DNA of 33,939 nucleotides, taken from the NCBI GenBank assembly GCA_007132995.1, contig SLNP01000007.1:1-33939 (forward strand), in the 5' to 3' direction. Positions within the stretch are counted from its first letter, which is position 1. Every line of letters starts with the position of its first letter. The notes beneath the pieces were generated by a model. The model was not told the DNA's origin and made no database searches. It saw nothing but the letters and a program-made list of their open reading frames with translations. A program made the position numbers and the translations under genes. Origin of the DNA: Bacteroidales bacterium. GTDB lineage: Bacteria > Bacteroidota > Bacteroidia > Bacteroidales > VadinHA17. Positions 1 to 8,328 of the stretch are shown piece after piece.

Positions 1-170
1 GCAGTTACAAATTGCAGCTGTTAAAGCGTCGGCTGTTTGAGCATGCAGAGCATGCGAGTTCCGACGCGGACGGCTTCACTATAAAACCGATCCCCAAACT
101 CACTGCAGGCCTTGAGTTTTTTTGCTTCCGTTTGGTCGCGAGCTCCCCCGGCTTCGCCGACCTCGGTTGG

Positions 171-320
171 TCACCTTTTTTTGGTCAGGCAAAAAAAGGT
201 GAGGGAGAAATGTTGGTCAAGCAAAGATGGGAAGCCGAAATTTGGGTAAGGCCAAAAGTTGAGAGAAAAAACTTTTGGTCAAGCAAAAAGTTGAGAGAGA
301 GCTTTTGGCCCGTCAAAAAA
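171..320. repeat. Five degenerate tandem hairpin units of about 31 bp (core TTTTGGTCAAGCAAAAAGTTGAGAG)
   Basis: Unit anchors ttggtcaggc(181), ttggtcaagc(214), ttgggtaagg(242), ttggtcaagc(275), ttggcccgtc(305). The first unit is a perfect 13-bp inverted repeat TCACCTTTTTTTG-GTCAGG-CAAAAAAAGGTGA (171-202). Confidence 0.75.
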
Positions 321-321
321 G

Positions 322-918
322 TTAGAAATCAGTACTTTGGATCAAATCACATGCATCAGGAGGCATCCAATGAGCATCCTTCCCCTCCCATTTTACATTG
401 CAACCTATAGGATTGGTAACCGGTACCGAGACCGGTCTGCCAGATGTGGCCTCTTCAAGAGACCTGTCAAGATCAAAAACTGTGGCTTTGGTAGCATCTC
501 TGGGGTTGTCGACCCCCCTGCCTGTATAGATAAGCTTTCGCTCTTTGTCAAACAGATAGAAGTGTGGTGTGCGCAGCGCACCATACGACATCGCAACGCT
601 CTGCTCCTGATCGTAAAGATAGAGCCATGGGAAGTTGTACTGCTCCATACGCTTTACCATGTTGGGAAAGCTGTCTTCAGGGTAGGTCCTCTCACTGTTG
701 GAGTTTATGCCTGCAAACCTTACCCCGAGGGGGGCGAATCTCTCTGCCGTAGCCCTTGTAGATTCGTCGGAACCCACAACATAGGGACAGTGGTTACAGG
801 TAAAGAATATAATCAGAAAGGGGTCGTTCTCAAAATCACTTAACGAATAGATATTTCCATCTGTTGCGGGAAGCCGGAACCATGGTGCCTCTTCTCCTGT
901 CTGAAGTGTGAATGCCAT
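322..918 (-). CDS. Thioredoxin-like / AhpC-TSA family protein
   Basis: 198 aa; [14 protein letters not shown]...[10 protein letters not shown] with a CxxC in thioredoxin-fold context; '[11 protein letters not shown]' and 'NPIGCNVKW' tail seen in this family. Confidence 0.85.
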   Translation of the reverse strand: MAFTLQTGEEAPWFRLPATDGNIYSLSDFENDPFLIIFFTCNHCPYVVGSDESTRATAERFAPLGVRFAGINSNSERTYPEDSFPNMVKRMEQYNFPWLYLYDQEQSVAMSYGALRTPHFYLFDKERKLIYTGRGVDNPRDATKATVFDLDRSLEEATSGRPVSVPVTNPIGCNVKWEGKDAHWMPPDACDLIQSTDF

Positions 919-1024
919 AATCTCTCCTCTCTATTGGTATACTGCAATATAGGTATAATATGTCAATTGTATGAATATTCTCCCTTAAACCATGGGTGTG
1001 ATGCATGTACCATATTATATCTGT

Positions 1025-1390
1025 TTAGCCGCACTTGCATGACCTTCCGAAGAGCCGGTAGCGGTTAAAGGCTATAGCACTGTAAAGATAGTCTCTGATA
1101 AAACGGGGCACTACCCGCAACAGCTGAAACAGACGCCATCTGCCGCCCACCAGAGCGAAGGCCTTCAAAATGGCATCTGACCTGATGTAGCAGTCAGATC
1201 CGTCCATAAGTATAACGCTGTCGGTATCAGCCTGCAGGCCACAGCGCGCTATAAGCCCTTCTGCCCTTTCAGAGCGTAGTGGCAGAGCCTCTATTCTTCC
1301 ATGCCTGTCGATACGCTGCAGGAAACGCTCTACCCTTCTGCAAAGATTGCAGCAGTCATCATAAATCAATATGGCACCGCTCTCACCCAT
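1025..1390 (-). CDS. DCC-type thiol-disulfide oxidoreductase family protein (DUF393)
   Basis: 121 aa; N-terminal ILIYDDCCNLC (YDxxCxLC DCC signature). Confidence 0.8.
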   Translation of the reverse strand: MGESGAILIYDDCCNLCRRVERFLQRIDRHGRIEALPLRSERAEGLIARCGLQADTDSVILMDGSDCYIRSDAILKAFALVGGRWRLFQLLRVVPRFIRDYLYSAIAFNRYRLFGRSCKCG

Positions 1391-1626
1391 ACTATTTAAA
1401 CAACGGTATATGGTATACTGTTTAAAGGCATTTTTTTACACCTGACCTGTAGTGTCTTGCTGCGCCTCACCCCCCCCCCTCAACCATTTACCTCTGCACC
1501 TTATATGGCAGTGTGAGTAGTTCGCACCAAAACGGGGGCAATCGGGCATTGAGGCTACAGAGGCAGCTTCTGCACTAAGGGGCCGCACCCTGCCAACTGC
1601 CACAAATGACCGGAAGGCTCAATCTA

Positions 1627-1656
1627 TTTGTCAATTACATAAAAATCATATATTTG
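1627..1656 (+). promoter_or_regulatory. Bacteroidetes-type primary sigma promoter for the 1444-aa activase
   Basis: TTTG (1627-1630), 18-bp spacer, TATATTTG (1649-1656), matching the TTTG...TAnnTTTG consensus. Confidence 0.55.
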
Positions 1657-1777
1657 TATTAATCGATATCTGCGAGTCTCTGTAGGACTCCCTCAAAACC
1701 GGCCGGGACTGTTTTTGCCCGCCTTCCGGACACTTCAAGTGCAGCAGTTATAATAATAGCCTTATATAACCACAGAT

Positions 1778-4700
1778 ATGCAGAGTTCAGAAGAGATACA
1801 GGAAAAGTCACCCGACACCGGAAGAGAGGCCAGACCGTCAGGCACTGTTTATCATACAGGCATAGATATAGGCTCTATATCGGTAAACATTGTGCTTCTT
1901 GATGAAAACAGCGAGTTGGTTTACGAGAAGTATCACTACTGTTCGGGCAGGCCATTTGTCGCCCTGAGGGATGGCATCACTGAGCTTCTCTCCTCATTCC
2001 CGGGTGCACTGAGCGGGCAGCTTGCATATACCGGTACGGGGGGCGAGACTGCTGCGCAGCTTACCGGTGGTTCCTTCGTTAATGAGATTATAGCCCAGTC
2101 GACAGCTGCCGCCACGCTATATCCCGATGCACATACAATAATCGAGATGGGTGGCGAAGATTCAAAACTTATCTTCATGGAAGATGGGAGCGGAAGGGGG
2201 GCGTCCCGTCTCTCCGATTTCGAGATGAACGCCCTTTGTGCCGCCGGCACCGGCTCATTCCTCGACCAGCAGGCTAACCGTATAGGGGTAAGGATAGAGG
2301 AGGAGTTTGGCGAACTGGCCCTTCAGTCGACAGCGCCTCCACGCATTGCGGGCCGCTGCAGTGTATTTGCCAAAAGCGATATGATTCACCTGCAGCAGAT
2401 AGCAACCCCTCTGAGCGATATAGTGGCCGGCCTCTGCTACGCCGTGGCCCGCAACCTCAGGAGTACTCTGGGAAGGGGCAAAAAGATCACCCCTCCGGTA
2501 CTCTTCTGTGGCGGTGTAGCGGCCAACAAGGGAATGGTACGCGCATTCCGCGACATACTGAATCTCGATGGAGATCAGCTTATCATACCGCCGCACCACG
2601 CATCGATGGGAGCCCTTGGCGCGATATATCACACCCTCAACAACGGCTCAGGCGGCGCTAATTTCCGGGGCCTGGAAGCACTCTCACAACATATCAGAGG
2701 AAGGGTTGGCAGGGATGTCTCTCTGGAGCCCCTCATACCATCTGAAGCTGCAATTATAAAGGATGTTTCACCTGCCCGTGGGGGTGAACAGAGGCTGAAG
2801 GTATCGCTGGGCCTCGATGTTGGCTCGCTTAGCACAAATATAGTGCTTATAGACAGCGATAACAGGGTTGTGGCCAGGAGGTATCTCCCCACCGCCGGCA
2901 AGCCGCTCGAAGCCATCAAGAGAGGAATAAGGGAGATCTATGCAGAGAGTGGCGACAAGGTAGAGGTTGTTGCCGCAGGAACCACAGGGTCAGGACGATA
3001 CCTGACAGGCGATTTTATAGGTGCAGATGCCATAAGGAATGAGATAACCGCTCAGGCTACTGCAGCCATAGCACACGACAGGTCGGTCGACACCATATTT
3101 GAAATTGGAGGCCAGGACTCGAAGTATATACGCATAGAGAACGGGGTGGTGGTCGATTTCGAGATGAACAAGGTGTGTGCGGCCGGTACCGGATCATTCC
3201 TTGAAGAGCAGGCCGAAAAGCTGGGAATAAACATAGAAGGGGAGTTTGGTGATATGGCTCTCGCCGCCGGTTCACCCGCACGACTGGGTGACAGATGTAC
3301 TGTTTTTATGGAGTCTGATCTCAACTCACTGTCGCAAAAGGGCGAAAGTGTGGGGAATTTGGTTGGGGGTCTGGCCTACTCGATAGTACACAACTATCTT
3401 AATCGCGTTGTCGGTAACAAGCCGGTGGGTAACAAGATATTCTTTCAGGGTGGGGTTGCCAACAACAGGGCAGTAGTGGCTGCCTTCGAAAAGATAACAG
3501 GCAAAAAGATAACCATACCGCCCCACTTCGATGTAACCGGAGCCATAGGCGCTGCCATTATGGCCCGGGAGGCAACAGGAGAGAAAGGTAAAACCGCATT
3601 CAGGGGCTTTGAAACGGGGAACAAAGAGTACAGCTCCGACTCGTTCGTCTGCAAAAGATGCAACAACAACTGCGAGATAAGGAGAATAACCATAGAAGGC
3701 GAGGCAAAACCACTATTCTACGGGGGGCGCTGCGACCACTATGATGTAAAGGAGAGGAAAGGCAGGGGTAAAGGTATTCCAAACCTGTTCACAGAGAGGG
3801 AGACAATGATGCTCGGCGACTACCGGGAACCGGTAAAGAGTGGCAGGCCGGTAATTGGTATTCCTAAGGGGCTGACGGTTTACTACCAGCAGTTCCCCTT
3901 CTGGCGGGCATTTTTTGAAGAGGCCGGATTCGATGTTATGGTATCTTCCGACACTACCAAATCTCTTATTAACAGATCTCTCGAAACCATGGTGGCAGAG
4001 ACATGCTTCCCTGTCGAGGTTATGCATGGCCATATGGCAGACCTGGCAGAGAGGGGTGCCGACTATCTCTTTGCCCCCTTCATAGTCAATATGGAGGCAG
4101 ATAAGGACAACCCCACGGCAAACTGCAACTGTCCGTGGATACAGTCCTACTCAACACTGCTTAAAGCGGCTTTTGATGGAACCCCTGAAATAGCAGACCG
4201 TATAGTCTCGCCGGTTATACACTTCAGGTATAAGAAGCTGGCTGAAAGGGAGCTTAAAGATTTCATGAGAAAAAGCTTCGGAATCGACTCCTCCACCACC
4301 CTAAGGGGACTCAAAAGTGCCAGAAGGGCACAGGCAGACTTTGAGGCTGTCGTAAGAGAGAGAGGGTCTGAAGTGATGCGCACCCTGCCAACCGGCAGAC
4401 AGGCGGTGGTGATACTTGGTCGTTCATACAATTCCGGCGACCCGGCTCTTAACCTCAATCTGGTAAAAAAGCTTATAAATGCCGGTGTGCTACCGATCCC
4501 CTCAGACTACCTGCCGCTGAGTGATATTGATATATCTGCCGACTACCCCAATCTATACTGGCCCAACGGCAGAAAGATAGTGGCAGGAGCCATGATAACA
4601 GCCCGCAACGACAACCTCTTTGCCATATTTACCGGTAACTTCAGATGCGGACCCGACTCGTTCCTTCAGCATTTTGTGCATAGCCAGATGAAGGGTAAAC

Positions 4701-6112
4701 CATATCTGCACATAGAGGTCGATGAGCACAGTGCCGATGCTGGAATGATAACAAGAATAGAGGCCTTCCTCGACAGCCTAAGGGGGTACAGAAGTAACCA
4801 GGGGGCGGGTCAGGCTATTAAGAGAGAGAGAGTCGGAAGTGAGAGTAGCAAGATACCCGCCACCGGTAAAACACCGGCCGGAAGACGCACCCTCTGGTTC
4901 CCCTACATGAATGACGGAGCCTATAGTGCGGCGGCGGCATGCAGGGCTTGCGGCCTTGATGCAGCAGTTTTACCGATGCAGACCGCTACCGAACTGGAGC
5001 TGGCCAGAAGAGTAACAACCGGTACAGAGTGCTTCCCCATGATATGCACCACCGGCAGTTTCATCAGGAAACTGCTTGAGCCCGGTATCGATCCGGCCCG
5101 CATCAGCTTCTTTATGCCTGACCACAACGGCCCATGCCGTTTCGGAAAATACAACAGGCTTCAACGACAGATATTCGAACAGATGGGGTTTCCGGAGGTT
5201 GAGATAGTGAGCCCTAAGAACGACAACTCATATGCCGATATGCCTCTTGACAAACCTGTGCGGTTCCGCATGCTTGCATGGAAGGGGTTTGTCGCTACCG
5301 ATATGATGAGGAAATTGCTGCAGGAGAGCCGCCCCTATGAAAAGGTACCCGGCGATGCCAACAGGGTTTACCGGCACTTTCTGGAAGAGATAGAGAAGAG
5401 CGTGGAGTCAGGAGCCCGAAAGTTGCCTGCCATACTGAAAGAGGCTGCCGCTGGTTTTGATGCCATAGCAGATCATAACGCTCAGCGGAAACCGGTTGTG
5501 GCGGTGGCGGGTGAAATATTCATGCGCGATAATCACTACTGCAGTGCCCGGCTGGTAGAGCGTCTGGAAAAGATGGGAGCCGAAACAATGATAATGCCCC
5601 TCTCAGAGTGGATGACCTACTCGACTTACCGCTACAAACGCGACAGCCGCCGTAAGGGTAACAGGAAGGGTCTGGCAAGGGCCTTCATACAGCAGTGGTC
5701 GCAAGATTATCTGGCTTCAAGGGTGGTGTCGCTTGTAAGAAAAAGGCCGGGCGACAACGGGCATATTCCAATCGGAGAGATACTCGATGCATGCGAGCCC
5801 TATATTTCGAGACACTATGATGGTGACCCGCCCCTCTCTCTGGGCAATATGGCGATTCTCAGCAAGGGGAACCTGGCAGGTGTAGCCAACATTCTGCCTT
5901 TCACCTGTATGCCGGGAACCATCATATCGGCGGTATCAGAGATTTTTCGCCGCGACCACGGTGGCATTCCCTGGATAAACATTGCCTACGACGGTCAGGA
6001 AGATACAGGCCTGGAATCAAGGCTTCAGGCCTTTATGCATCAGGTAAACCGCTATCATGAACAAAAAAGGGCGCCACTCCGCAAGCAGAAGGGCACCCTA
6101 TTCAAAGTATAA
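1778..6112 (+). CDS. Large fused acyl-CoA dehydratase activase (BadF/BadG/BcrA/BcrD-type ASKHA ATPase x2 plus DUF2229/HgdB-like region)
   Basis: 1444 aa; two repeats of DxGSxSxNIVLxD...CAAGTGSFL(D/E)(Q)QA...RC(S/T)VF; central CKRCNNNCEI...GGRCDHYD; then IGIPKGLTVYYQQFPFWRAFFEEAGFDV...AETCFPVEVMHGH (DUF2229-like). Confidence 0.9.
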   Translation: MQSSEEIQEKSPDTGREARPSGTVYHTGIDIGSISVNIVLLDENSELVYEKYHYCSGRPFVALRDGITELLSSFPGALSGQLAYTGTGGETAAQLTGGSFVNEIIAQSTAAATLYPDAHTIIEMGGEDSKLIFMEDGSGRGASRLSDFEMNALCAAGTGSFLDQQANRIGVRIEEEFGELALQSTAPPRIAGRCSVFAKSDMIHLQQIATPLSDIVAGLCYAVARNLRSTLGRGKKITPPVLFCGGVAANKGMVRAFRDILNLDGDQLIIPPHHASMGALGAIYHTLNNGSGGANFRGLEALSQHIRGRVGRDVSLEPLIPSEAAIIKDVSPARGGEQRLKVSLGLDVGSLSTNIVLIDSDNRVVARRYLPTAGKPLEAIKRGIREIYAESGDKVEVVAAGTTGSGRYLTGDFIGADAIRNEITAQATAAIAHDRSVDTIFEIGGQDSKYIRIENGVVVDFEMNKVCAAGTGSFLEEQAEKLGINIEGEFGDMALAAGSPARLGDRCTVFMESDLNSLSQKGESVGNLVGGLAYSIVHNYLNRVVGNKPVGNKIFFQGGVANNRAVVAAFEKITGKKITIPPHFDVTGAIGAAIMAREATGEKGKTAFRGFETGNKEYSSDSFVCKRCNNNCEIRRITIEGEAKPLFYGGRCDHYDVKERKGRGKGIPNLFTERETMMLGDYREPVKSGRPVIGIPKGLTVYYQQFPFWRAFFEEAGFDVMVSSDTTKSLINRSLETMVAETCFPVEVMHGHMADLAERGADYLFAPFIVNMEADKDNPTANCNCPWIQSYSTLLKAAFDGTPEIADRIVSPVIHFRYKKLAERELKDFMRKSFGIDSSTTLRGLKSARRAQADFEAVVRERGSEVMRTLPTGRQAVVILGRSYNSGDPALNLNLVKKLINAGVLPIPSDYLPLSDIDISADYPNLYWPNGRKIVAGAMITARNDNLFAIFTGNFRCGPDSFLQHFVHSQMKGKPYLHIEVDEHSADAGMITRIEAFLDSLRGYRSNQGAGQAIKRERVGSESSKIPATGKTPAGRRTLWFPYMNDGAYSAAAACRACGLDAAVLPMQTATELELARRVTTGTECFPMICTTGSFIRKLLEPGIDPARISFFMPDHNGPCRFGKYNRLQRQIFEQMGFPEVEIVSPKNDNSYADMPLDKPVRFRMLAWKGFVATDMMRKLLQESRPYEKVPGDANRVYRHFLEEIEKSVESGARKLPAILKEAAAGFDAIADHNAQRKPVVAVAGEIFMRDNHYCSARLVERLEKMGAETMIMPLSEWMTYSTYRYKRDSRRKGNRKGLARAFIQQWSQDYLASRVVSLVRKRPGDNGHIPIGEILDACEPYISRHYDGDPPLSLGNMAILSKGNLAGVANILPFTCMPGTIISAVSEIFRRDHGGIPWINIAYDGQEDTGLESRLQAFMHQVNRYHEQKRAPLRKQKGTLFKV

Positions 6113-6128
6113 GAGTATACTGTATCTG

Positions 6129-8231
6129 CTAGTTCATTACAAGATGGTAGATAAAGAACTCCATCATCCTGTCTCTGCCAAGGCCCACATGCCCCCTGTC
6201 AGGACCCACCTGCACCTCAAAGTGCTTTCCTGCCCTCTGCAGTGCTGTTATGAGCTGGTATGAATTTGAGATATGTACATTGTCGTCACGGGTTCCGTAA
6301 AATATCATCAGGTTACCCTCGAGATTTTCGGCATAGTTATTAACATTACCCCTGTTATAACCCTCCTCATTCTCCTCCAGGAGGCCGAAGTACCTCTCGG
6401 TATATATAGAGTCATAGTTTCTCCAGTCGGTGACGGCCGCGCTGGCCACGGCGGCGTGGAACAGATCGGGATACCTCAGCAGACACATGGCCGCCACGGT
6501 TCCCCCGTAACTGGTTCCAAACACCCCTACCCTCTCGCTGTTAAAGTAAGGCCTGTCGCCAAGCGACCTCATGCCGGCGGCGAAATCATCTATCTCTACT
6601 ATGCCCAGATTACCATAGAAGGGGTCTGAGAAGGCCTTGCCGCGGCCCGAAGTGTTTCTTGCTGTAAGCTGTACCACCAGGAAACCATACTCTGTAAGAA
6701 TATTGGGTCTGGTAAAGGTCTCCCTTGCACCTGAGCTGCCGGGACCACCATAAACGGTAAAGAGTACCGGATACCTTTTTGAAGGATCGAATTGAGATGG
6801 AAAATGGAGGGTGCCGTGCAGCTCGGAAACACCATCGGCTGCCATATACCTGAACTGTTCTACCTTTTTCAGGCCCAGCTCATTGAAGCGGGTCATGTCG
6901 GGCTCTCCCAGATCGGCAACCACCCTGCCCCTCATATCTACAAGGCGTGTGCGTGGTGGTGTATCATAGGTCTGGTAGGTATCGATAAAGTGCCTGTTAT
7001 CGGGAGCTATCGAGACACTATGATGCCAGGCCGGATCGGTGAGTCTGGTATCGCCACTGCCATCTAGCCCCACCACATGAAGTTGCAGTTTCATATGGTT
7101 ATCGCCACTGCGCGCCATATAGTAAAGCTTGTTATCACGCTCATCGATCTTCACAATACCGGCAACCTCAAAATCATGGTTTGTAAGTGCGGCATGCATG
7201 CGACCACTCATATCATAGAGATAGTAGTTACGGAACCCATTGCGCTCCGACTGCCATATAAACCTCTCCTGATCGTCGAGATATCTTCTCATCGGAGTGT
7301 TGGTGGTGTAGCTTGGCAGCCACTCCTCCCTGATAATTACCCTCACCTCTCCGGTGCGGGGATTGGCAGCACAAAACTCCATGATATTCTGCCTCCTGTT
7401 GGTACGGTGAAACAGCAGCTCTTCGCCGTTGTTACACCATGAGATAGAGTAAACATAGTGGCCGGGTACATCTCTTGTGAATGGTTCTCCACTCCTGACA
7501 TCTATCTTCGTTTTGCTGTCGCTATCAAGGTCATATATATAGAGATCGACCAGCGGGTTTCTGGCACCAACCTTAACATAGGGCTCTACAGCAAGCCTGT
7601 TCTGGATATTCAGATGATTATGCAGCACATAGTAGTCATCTATTCCGGTTTCATCGAAGCGGTAATAGGCAAGCTTACTGCCATCGGGCGACCACCACAT
7701 GGCGGTATTCTGACGCAGCTCTTCGCCGTAAGTCCAGGTAGCATTACCATACTTCACCCTGCTTTCCCGGCTACCCTCTGTTGTCACGGGCCGTTCATTA
7801 CTGCCGTCGGGGTCGCTTATCCAGAGGTTGTTGTCTCGGTAAAATGCCTTCATGGTAAAGTCGGTCGAGAAGGTGGTTGTAAACTGCCTTGCCCTGGCAG
7901 GCCTGGGCACCCTGAACTCTTCAGGGATAGCTGAAACAGGTCGCCTTCTTTCAGGTGGCTCAGTCTCCGTAACCCTCTGGCGACGAATGTCGAAGCGGTA
8001 GGTGTCATCGCCCTCACGGTAAATAAAAGAGCGACCATCTTCGGCCCACTCCAGCAGCTGCCAGTTGGTTACCGAAAGACCTCGTGATGCGTTGAGCATC
8101 TCAACATAGCGATCATGGCCGGGCATATCGGGAAGTCTGTCCTGCGCCGCAGCGTTAATGCCAAATGCCATTATAAACAGCATTGAGAGCGCCACAACCC
8201 TGAGGCCTCTCGATAAACAGCTTGCTATCAT
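6129..8231 (-). CDS. S9 family peptidase, dipeptidyl-peptidase IV-like
   Basis: 700 aa; signal peptide; DPPIV-type beta-propeller region; VFGTSYGGTVAAM nucleophile elbow, GTRDDNVH (Asp), DRGHVG (His). Confidence 0.9.
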   Translation of the reverse strand: MIASCLSRGLRVVALSMLFIMAFGINAAAQDRLPDMPGHDRYVEMLNASRGLSVTNWQLLEWAEDGRSFIYREGDDTYRFDIRRQRVTETEPPERRRPVSAIPEEFRVPRPARARQFTTTFSTDFTMKAFYRDNNLWISDPDGSNERPVTTEGSRESRVKYGNATWTYGEELRQNTAMWWSPDGSKLAYYRFDETGIDDYYVLHNHLNIQNRLAVEPYVKVGARNPLVDLYIYDLDSDSKTKIDVRSGEPFTRDVPGHYVYSISWCNNGEELLFHRTNRRQNIMEFCAANPRTGEVRVIIREEWLPSYTTNTPMRRYLDDQERFIWQSERNGFRNYYLYDMSGRMHAALTNHDFEVAGIVKIDERDNKLYYMARSGDNHMKLQLHVVGLDGSGDTRLTDPAWHHSVSIAPDNRHFIDTYQTYDTPPRTRLVDMRGRVVADLGEPDMTRFNELGLKKVEQFRYMAADGVSELHGTLHFPSQFDPSKRYPVLFTVYGGPGSSGARETFTRPNILTEYGFLVVQLTARNTSGRGKAFSDPFYGNLGIVEIDDFAAGMRSLGDRPYFNSERVGVFGTSYGGTVAAMCLLRYPDLFHAAVASAAVTDWRNYDSIYTERYFGLLEENEEGYNRGNVNNYAENLEGNLMIFYGTRDDNVHISNSYQLITALQRAGKHFEVQVGPDRGHVGLGRDRMMEFFIYHLVMN

Positions 8232-8328
8232 CTTCTTAGTTTTCTGTTATGGTTATCTTTTACGGGCACTACAGCAGATATCCGGGAGCCGGCGGAGCCC
8301 ATAAGCTCCGCTCTCCCGGAGAGTACTG

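Noticed and set aside
12-410. 132-aa ORF on plus strand
   Set aside because: It reads through hairpin-type tandem repeats and into the antisense of the thioredoxin gene; its peptide repetition reflects DNA repeats, not a protein family.
337-843. 168-aa plus-strand ORF
   Set aside because: Antisense to the convincing thioredoxin-family CDS; no recognisable domain.
1584-4394. 14-bp match CGCACCCTGCCAAC at about 1584 and 4379
   Set aside because: A shared 14-mer is expected by chance in a window of this size; not used as evidence for a repeat.
7077-7934. Long plus-strand ORFs (121 and 158 aa) inside the DPPIV gene
   Set aside because: Antisense to a well-supported S9 peptidase; typical spurious ORFs in GC-moderate coding DNA.
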